DNA of 64,000 bases from Chlamydomonas sphaeroides (lineage: Eukaryota > Chlorophyta > Chlorophyceae > Chlamydomonadales > Chlamydomonadaceae). Under the pieces are notes generated by a model. It searched no databases and was not told the DNA's origin. It was given only the letters and a program-made list of their open reading frames with translations. Below are positions 58,178 through 64,000 of this stretch, in pieces (positions within the stretch are counted from its first letter, which is position 1; each line of letters starts with the position of its first letter). Made by a program: the position numbers and the translations under genes. The stretch spans positions 11,056 to 75,055 of the forward strand of contig BDDC01000102.1 in NCBI GenBank assembly GCA_001662425.1. The letters run 5' to 3'.

Positions 58178-58583
58178 GGTTGCGTTCGTGGGTATAGCAG
58201 GGTTTGACGCTTCTCGTTGGCCTTCTTCGGCAGCGACAGCCCGTACAGGCGCTCTTCCAAGCCTCTCGCTCGCAGCCACCCTACTGTGTCAAGTGTGCTA
58301 TATATAACCAATGCTTCACACCACGCCACAGCAGCCCGCGCTACGAGGGATTGCTACTCCCTGTGCCCATCCCACCTGGACGCTGGGCACAAAGCGGCGC
58401 GGCAACTTGCGATCAACAGTGGATGGCTGGTCCACAGTAGCGCACGGGCGCGAGGCGGGCCACCTGCACCGTATCGCCGCGTGCCGACCCCTACATACGG
58501 GCCTCACCGCCTCCGCGCACACCGCAGCCTGGCGCGCAAGCCCTTGCCAGGCAGCCTCCCAAGCTCCGCGACTGGCACCACGA
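58178..58583. promoter_or_regulatory. Divergent promoter region of TPR gene and CoaE
   Basis: 406 bp separate the two divergent start codons. A TATATATA stretch at 58299-58306 lies 122 bp before the minus-strand ATG and could serve as TATA box for either direction. No other motif stands out. Confidence 0.4.
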
Positions 58584-61500
58584 ATGGCAGCGGCAGACGT
58601 CACAGTTGCCACCGGCTGCGCGCCGCGGGGCAAGACGTTCGTGCTGGGGCTCACCGGCTCCATAGGTGCGTCCGCCACCGCCCGCCGCCAGGCATGCTGC
58701 GGCGGTGCCGCACGCGCCCCAGTGGCAAAGCAAGCCTGCCCTTGGGTAGGCTCCATGTATGTCACTGGGCCCCTGGATGGAGCCAGCCGCTCATGGTCAG
58801 CGTGCCCACCCGCCTGCCCTGCGACACGCAGGCATGGGGAAGAGCACCGTGCTGAGCATGTTCCGGGAGCTGGGCGTGCCAGTGTGGGACGCCGACGCGG
58901 TGCGTGCCAGCCGCCATTGGGCTCCGTGCCGCCTCCAACCTTTCAGCCACCTTCCCCAAACCTGCTTCGCACCCGGCTCGGCGGCACCGCGCCTACCCCC
59001 GCCACAGCCCCTCACACGGCACCGCGCCTACCCCCCCACACACAGCCCCTGCGCGCGCTGCCCGGCGCCACCACTCACTGAACCCCCCTCCCAACTCCTG
59101 CTGCGCCCCGGGCCCCGGTCTGCATGCGCCCAGGCCGTGCACGTGCTGTACTCGCATGGCGGCGCTGCGGTGCCCCTCGTGGAGGCGGCCTTCCCGGGCG
59201 TCACCGCGGGCGGAGGTGCGCCGGCGGCAGCGCGTACGGCAGACAGGGGCCCGCCCACCACAGCAGCTCGCGGGGCAAATGCGGCGCTGCTGCCTGGCAG
59301 ACACACAACCTCCTGCTCCTGCCCCGCATCGGGCAGCGTGGCTGTCCAGGACCTGGAGGTCGACTGGCTGCTGCCCGGTACCGCTCCCAGCCCCGGCCCC
59401 GGCCCGGGCCCTATCGGTCCCCAGGCGCTGCCGCGGCATGGCGCTGACGACCCTCTGCCACTGCCGTGTGCGCCCTTCGCAGCCGTCGACCGCGGCGCGC
59501 TCAAGGAGAAGCTGGGCAGTGACGGGGTAGGGCGGGGCAGTGGGGCGGCCATGATGGCGCCGGGCGCCGGCTGCTGCAGGCTGCCCCCGGGGACGCCGCA
59601 TCCACACCCACGCTCCGGGGGGAGGGCGCGACCTCCTGGGCGTCCGCCACTCCCTCCGCGACGCGATGCGCACGTGCTGCTCTGCACACCTGCCGCGCAC
59701 CGCGCTCGCCGCCCGCCTCCCACCGCCTCGTCCCAGCCTGCGCCGTGCCGCCCACCCCCGCTGCCGCTGCCTCCAGGCCGCGTGGAAGCAGCTGGAGGGC
59801 ATCGTGCACCCGTTGGTGGCGCAGGACCGCGCCGCCTTCCTGCAGAGGGTGCGGCACCCGAGGAGGCGGCACACGAGGAGGCGGCACACGAGGGGGCGGG
59901 GGCGGCACACGAGGGGGCGGCACACGNNNNNNNNNNNNNNNNNNNNNNNNNNNNNNNNNNNNNNNNNNNNNNNNNNNNNNNNNNNNNNNNNNNNNNNNNN
60001 NNNNNNNNNNNNNNNNNNNNNNNNNNNNNNNNNNNNNNNNNNNNNNNNNNNNNNNNNNNNNNNNNNNNNNNNNNNNNNNNNNNNNNNNNNNNNNNNNNNN
60101 NNNNNNNNNNNNNNNNNNNNNNNNNNNNNNNNNNNNNNNNNNNNNNNNNNNNNNNNNNNNNNNNNNNNNNNNNNNNNNNNNNNNNNNNNNNNNNNNNNNN
60201 NNNNNNNNNNNNNNNNNNNNNNNNNNNNNNNNNNNNNNNNNNNNNNNNNNNNNNNNNNNNNNNNNNNNNNNNNNNNNNNNNNNNNNNNNNNNNNNNNNNN
60301 NNNNNNNNNNNNNNNNNNNNNNNNNNNNNNNNNNNNNNNNNNNNNNNNNNNNNNNNNNNNNNNNNNNNNNNNNNNNNNNNNNNNNNNNNNNNNNNNNNNN
60401 NNNNNNNNNNNNNNNNNNNNAGTGCAGCCCCCGCAGCCTGCGAGGGGCAGCCCGCGCGCGCAGCACCTGCGAAGCGCAACCCGTGCCCGCTTTGCTGCAG
60501 TCATCGAGCTGTGCGAGCCGCGCACAGCCGTGCTGCTCGGCATGTGCCTGGGCGCAGGCTGGGGGATGGCTTGAGGCCGTGCCGTCGGCTTGCGTCACGG
60601 CGCCACATGCACGTCTGCTGCGCGCCGGGCCACCTGCGCGCAGGTCACGGATGAGGGCCAGCGCCTGGCTGTGCTGGATATCCCGCTGCTCTACGAGACG
60701 GGCGGCCCCTCGAAGCACGGCATAGATGCCGTGGCTGTGGTGTCGGCGCCGGCGGAGCTGCAGGTCGGTGCGGGGCAAGCTTATATGGGAGGGTTGGTGG
60801 GAGGGGCACGGGCCGTCTGTAGGGAGGGTGGAGGGCGGCTCCGGGGCTGAGCGCGCATGCCGGCAAGCAGCTTTGTGACCTGGACCGCTGGGGAGTGAGG
60901 TGGGTTGCGGCAGCCGGGGCTCTGCTGTGCCGCTGGCGTTGCTCAGATGCGCCGTGTGGCCTCAACGCGGGCGGGTGCGTGTTGTGACGGGGGCTGCGAC
61001 GCATGGCGGGCTGCGACACTGGCGTCCGGCCCCTGCCGTGCGTGCCCCTGGACCGCAGCGGCAGCGTGTCTTGGCGCGCCCCGGCATGACGGAGGCTAAG
61101 CTGGCGGATTTCCTGGGGCGGCAGGTGGGGCGGCGGGCATGGTGGAAGGCCCTATATATGTGGGTTCGCATATCATGCTAGTCGTTTGAAATGCTGCCAT
61201 TGGAAGCACAACCCTGCGTGTGAGTTTGCCGGCAGCTGCGCGCTCGCCGGCAGGGCGAGTAGCGGGGGCCCCCCCGGGCAGGGCGACAGGCAATGGGCAT
61301 GAGGCGGCACTGTGTGCCTCTATGATGATGCGTGCCGCTCAGAAGAGCCGATTTTGCAGGAGTAGGCTTTGTGCCTGTGAGGCGGCGGAACACCCCGGTG
61401 CCGTGCTTGCAGCATTGGCGCGTGAGGCTACCGCAGTAACCGTGGCGGTCCTTGTTTTTTGCCTGGCTGGCCTCCCTTCGCAGGTTCCCGATGCGGACAA

Positions 61501-61600
61501 GCGGAGGATGGCGGAGCACCTGATCGACACCGGGGCGGCGCTGGACGTGACACGGGCGGTCGTTGCAGCGCTGGTGGCGCAGCTGAGCGCGGGGCGGTGA
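58584..61600 (+). CDS. coaE: Dephospho-CoA kinase
   Basis: Catalyses the last step of coenzyme A synthesis, phosphorylating the 3'-hydroxyl of dephospho-CoA with ATP. Eight exons: 58584-58665, 58832-58899, 59134-59215, 59483-59526, 59777-59848, 60644-60763, 61059-61124, 61484-61600, giving 216 aa, the usual CoaE length. The P-loop GLTGSIGMGKST spans the first splice junction. Family motifs follow in order: VWDADAVHVLY, EAAFPGV, QLEGIVHPLV, VLDIPLLYETG, VVVSAPAELQRQRVLAR (partly AVVSAPAELQ here) and DKRRMAEHLIDTG. The 494-N gap lies inside intron 5; exons on either side join in phase to a normal CoaE sequence, so no coding sequence need be missing. No clear targeting peptide; probably cytosolic. 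The open frame extends upstream of the chosen ATG, so a longer N-terminus is possible. Confidence 0.88.
59849..59926 (+). repeat. Minisatellite at gap edge in CoaE intron 5
   Basis: Tandem units of about 16 bp (AGGAGGCGGCACACG and variants) run from the exon 5 donor into the gap. The array may fill much of the unsequenced region. Confidence 0.8.
59927..60420. other. Assembly gap (494 N)
   Basis: Bordered on the left by a short-unit minisatellite, which probably caused the gap. It lies inside a CoaE intron. Confidence 0.95.
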
Positions 61601-61946
61601 CAAGGAGAGGCTTCGGTGCGTGCCTCAGCGCTGCAGGGTGCTGCGCTCTGACTAGGGGCTGCCCGATGCCGCAGCAGCATAATGTGGCGATGTGGTCGCA
61701 GAGGATGTGCAGGACGTGCGCGAGAGGTTGGTGTCGTGGCGGGCTATGTAAGAACATGGCTGGAGCACGTCAGGTGGTGTACGGCGTGTGTGGTACGGCC
61801 GCCCATGCCGCGGGCTTCATTGACGACGCGTTTTCGGCTTTCGAGAGAGGTATCAATTACCGCAGCAGCCACGACTCAACTCTGAACCGGGACTGAGGCT
61901 TGGCGCTTTCCACCTGACAGCGACTCGCTCACCACCCACAAAGACA
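61601..61946 (+). other. CoaE 3' UTR and FKBP12 promoter
   Basis: Only 346 bp separate the CoaE stop from the FKBP12 start, both on the plus strand. The TGTAA at 61747-61751 divides it into about 160 bp of 3' UTR and about 180 bp of promoter and 5' UTR. Confidence 0.6.
61747..61751 (+). terminator. Putative poly(A) signal (TGTAA)
   Basis: First TGTAA after the CoaE stop. Confidence 0.6.
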
Positions 61947-63104
61947 ATGGGCGTCGACATCAACACCGTGCAGCCCGGTGACGGTAAGCAAGCCATAATG
62001 CATGTTTGCTGCGCCGAGAAGTGCGAGTGTCGTGGGTCGCTCACGACGGCGACTCGCGATCTTGGCGTTCGGTCGCAGGCAAGAGCTTCCCTCAGAGGGG
62101 CAACACCGTCAGCGTGCATTACACGGGTGCGTTTGCGTAAGAGGGAACGGCATCTTGCAGCGTTGGGGCTGGTATTATGCTGTGCACATGTTCATTTCTC
62201 ACGTTTGCGCACAACCCCACTGTATTCAGGGACGCTGACCGACGGCAAGAAGTTCGACAGCAGCCGTGACCGTGGCCAGGTGCGAGATGCATGTGGGGCT
62301 GTTGGCCAGGACCAGCTGGCCCAACGTTTGCACTCTCCCCACCCACCCCCCGCAGCCGTTCGAGTTCCGCCTGGGTAAGTCCCGCGCCCAGACGGTCGTC
62401 ATCCCACAATCTTATACGAATGCAGTTGCCATAGGTCCTGATCCCCGCTGCCGGATCACCCACCCCGACCAAAACCGACGGAACCAGCCAACGCCGTGCG
62501 CCAGCGCCCTGCTTCTCCCCACCCTCGCATCCCAAACCGGCAAAGCACGCTCGCTCGATCCGTAACACAACCAGTCTGTAAGGGCCCTTCTGTGCCTCCC
62601 TCACCTTCTGTCCGCCCTATCAACCGAGCAGGCATGGGCGAGGTCATCCAGGGCTGGGATGTCGGCGTGGCGCAGATGAGCAAGGGCCAGCGCGCCACCC
62701 TCACCATCACCTCCGACATGGTGCGTCGGAGGGTGGTGTGGGTTATGGGGGCGAAGTAGCATGTTAGGCGCAGACGTCGCTGCCGGGCCACCCCGGGCAC
62801 CGGGCCCCTTGCTAGAGCTGCTTGAGCAAACGCTGTCTGTCGCCGCGCCCTGCAGGCCTATGGCGCCCGCGGCATTCCCGGCGTCATCCCGCCTTCGGCC
62901 ACCCTGGTCTTCGGTGCGTGGGATGTGTGTCTCTGTAAAACACAGACGAAGTTAACCACGCCCCGCACGGCATGCCCTGGGTTGTGTGTGTGTGTGTCGT
63001 CGGCCGTGCGCCGCGTCTCCGTTAGCGCTCCCCATGCTCACATACGACAACGGCCGTGTACCTCTCCCTTCCTTGCAGACGTGGAGCTGCTGAGCTTCAG
63101 GTAA
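61947..63104 (+). CDS. FKBP12-type peptidyl-prolyl isomerase
   Basis: A 108-aa single-domain FKBP, cis-trans prolyl isomerase and the family that binds rapamycin and FK506; cytosolic. Seven exons: 61947-61983, 62079-62126, 62230-62279, 62356-62374, 62632-62720, 62856-62913, 63079-63104. Exon 4 is only 19 bp. The whole fold is present: VSVHYTGTL, GKKFDSSRDRGQPFEF, GMGEVIQGWDVGVAQM, AYGARGIPGVIPPSATLVF and DVELLSFR. Pocket residues equivalent to human Tyr26, Phe36, Asp37, Arg42, Phe46, Val55, Ile56, Trp59, Tyr82 and Phe99 are all visible; the usual His at the 80s loop is Ile here. No targeting extension. In algae this protein mediates rapamycin inhibition of TOR; that role is inferred from the family. 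Confidence 0.95.
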
Positions 63105-63911
63105 ATGCTCAAGCAGGAGCTTGCTGCCAAAGCGCAAACCAGCTGGAGGGAGCTGGCAGGGTCCGGCGGCCCCTCTCGCAGTGCGCCGGCTGGCGCAGCG
63201 TTGCACATGTGTTCAAATGTGTTGAGGCTTTGGGAGGTACCGCATGAGTTGGTTTGACGACGTGAGCAGGAGTTGGGGCAACCGTTGGGGCGTGGTCTGG
63301 AGCGGCGCCGGGAGCTGTTGCGATGGAGCCCACCCACTGTTCAGCGTGCGGGGCACTGGCTTGTAAAATACGTCGGTGTATGTATGCCGGTCCCTCGATT
63401 GAAAGTGCGGAAACGGTTGCGCATGTTGCGCACAAACCGATGCAGCCGGGAGCCGGGTGAGCATGGGTTCAGGGTGCTTGGTGTGGGCGAGCACGAGCGG
63501 CCATGCCGGGAACAAGCAAGGAGAGGGCAAGCGGGGCCCAGCCCCAAACTGCCCCAAAAGACACATGACGCCCAGCTAGCGCTCTGTAAGGAGGCAACCA
63601 GGACATTTGATGTTATGAACACGCAAGCGGACGGCGAGGGACTGGTCGACGATCGGTCGCTCAAGCACGCCAAGCGTGATAGGGGAGCGGTGGGATGCGG
63701 CATGGGCTCGGAGGAGCGTGGGCACCTCGGACACCCGGATTGGCACCTGCAGGTACCTGTCGGCACGGAATGGCCGGGTGGCATCGTGCTGGGTTTGCGA
63801 CTCACATAGCCCTCGCTTGCTGGCATTGCACTCGCCGCCCCACTAAGTCCCTCCTTGAACACGCCACAGCTTTGCTTGCAGCCTTGCGATACAATTGTGA
63901 CAGCCACGCCC
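63105..63911 (+). other. FKBP12 3' UTR and ALG13 promoter region
   Basis: TGTAA at 63362-63366 (and another at 63585) suggests a 3' UTR of about 0.3-0.5 kb. The rest is non-coding as far as I can see. Confidence 0.5.
63362..63366 (+). terminator. Putative poly(A) signal (TGTAA)
   Basis: First TGTAA after the FKBP12 stop at 63102-63104. Confidence 0.5.
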
Positions 63912-63976
63912 ATGCCCGCCGAGGAGCGGCAGGTCTTTGTGACTGTCGGCACCACCAAGTTCGAGGCCCTCGTAGA
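63912..63976 (+). CDS. ALG13-like UDP-GlcNAc transferase subunit, first exon only
   Basis: The reading frame from ATG 63912 gives MPAEERQVFVTVGTTKFEAL followed by V and a split codon at a GTAAGG donor (63977). VFVTVGTTKFEALV is the characteristic start of Alg13, the catalytic partner of Alg14 that adds the second GlcNAc to the dolichol-linked oligosaccharide on the cytosolic ER face. Only 21 complete codons are visible before the window ends, so the call rests on that one motif. An in-phase donor directly after it supports a real exon. Confidence 0.65.
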
Positions 63977-64000
63977 GTAAGGATGCACTACAAAATGAGC

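Noticed and set aside
58178..58279. N-terminal extension of the TPR gene starting at 58279
   Set aside because: The extension begins with GTG, has no ATG and would begin close to the TATA-like stretch; ATG 58177 is preferred.
58993..60543. 516-codon minus-strand open frame and similar long frames across the CoaE locus
   Set aside because: Most of the length is N from the assembly gap, and the rest is antisense to CoaE exons and introns.

Overview
The window is nuclear DNA of a volvocine (Chlamydomonas-type) green alga. It is GC-rich, its genes are split into many short exons by GT-AG introns (a few GC-AG), and several genes have a TGTAA poly(A) signal. The FKBP12 and giant TmcB/PAS proteins are typical of this group. 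The species is not identified. All gene models were assembled by hand from splice sites, reading phase and, for the two giant genes, exon-by-exon comparison of the paralogues.

Layout. 1-1283: 3' end of an unrecognised gene with a (Ser-Met-Gly)10 stretch. 2828-9112: complete 15-exon secreted subtilase (741 aa). 10227-26564 and 36792-53436: two giant tandem paralogues of the TmcB-like family (multi-pass membrane proteins with a TmcB/TmcC TPR-like region and about five PAS-like domains). Copy 1 has 48 exons and about 2309 aa; copy 2 has 47 exons and 2290 aa. 55541-58177 (minus): TTC7/NPGR-like TPR protein (469 aa). 58584-61600: dephospho-CoA kinase (216 aa). 61947-63104: FKBP12 (108 aa). 63912 onward: first exon of an ALG13-like glycosyltransferase subunit that leaves the window.

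The 10 kb between the giant paralogues is repeat territory: a decayed LTR-retrotransposon remnant (gag-like part fused by deletion to an integrase C-terminus and PHD finger, 28.9-32.3 kb), a 102-110 bp satellite (32.7-33.7 kb), and a 572-bp hAT-type MITE with 15-bp inverted repeats and 8-bp target duplication inserted in a GC-rich repeat (34.5-35.1 kb).

The main interest is the paralogue pair. Their exons match throughout, but intron similarity is patchy: nearly identical around exons 4-6, high around exons 24-25, and absent elsewhere, as expected from gene conversion. They also differ by one intron present only in copy 1, a GT-to-GC donor change, an intron-in-intron insertion with a recursive-splice signature in copy 2, and three copies of a small dispersed repeat found only in copy 2 introns. 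A dyad motif sits 103/104 bp before both start codons. The remaining genes are housekeeping (CoA synthesis, prolyl isomerase, PI4K-complex scaffold, N-glycosylation) and have no evident link to the membrane sensors.
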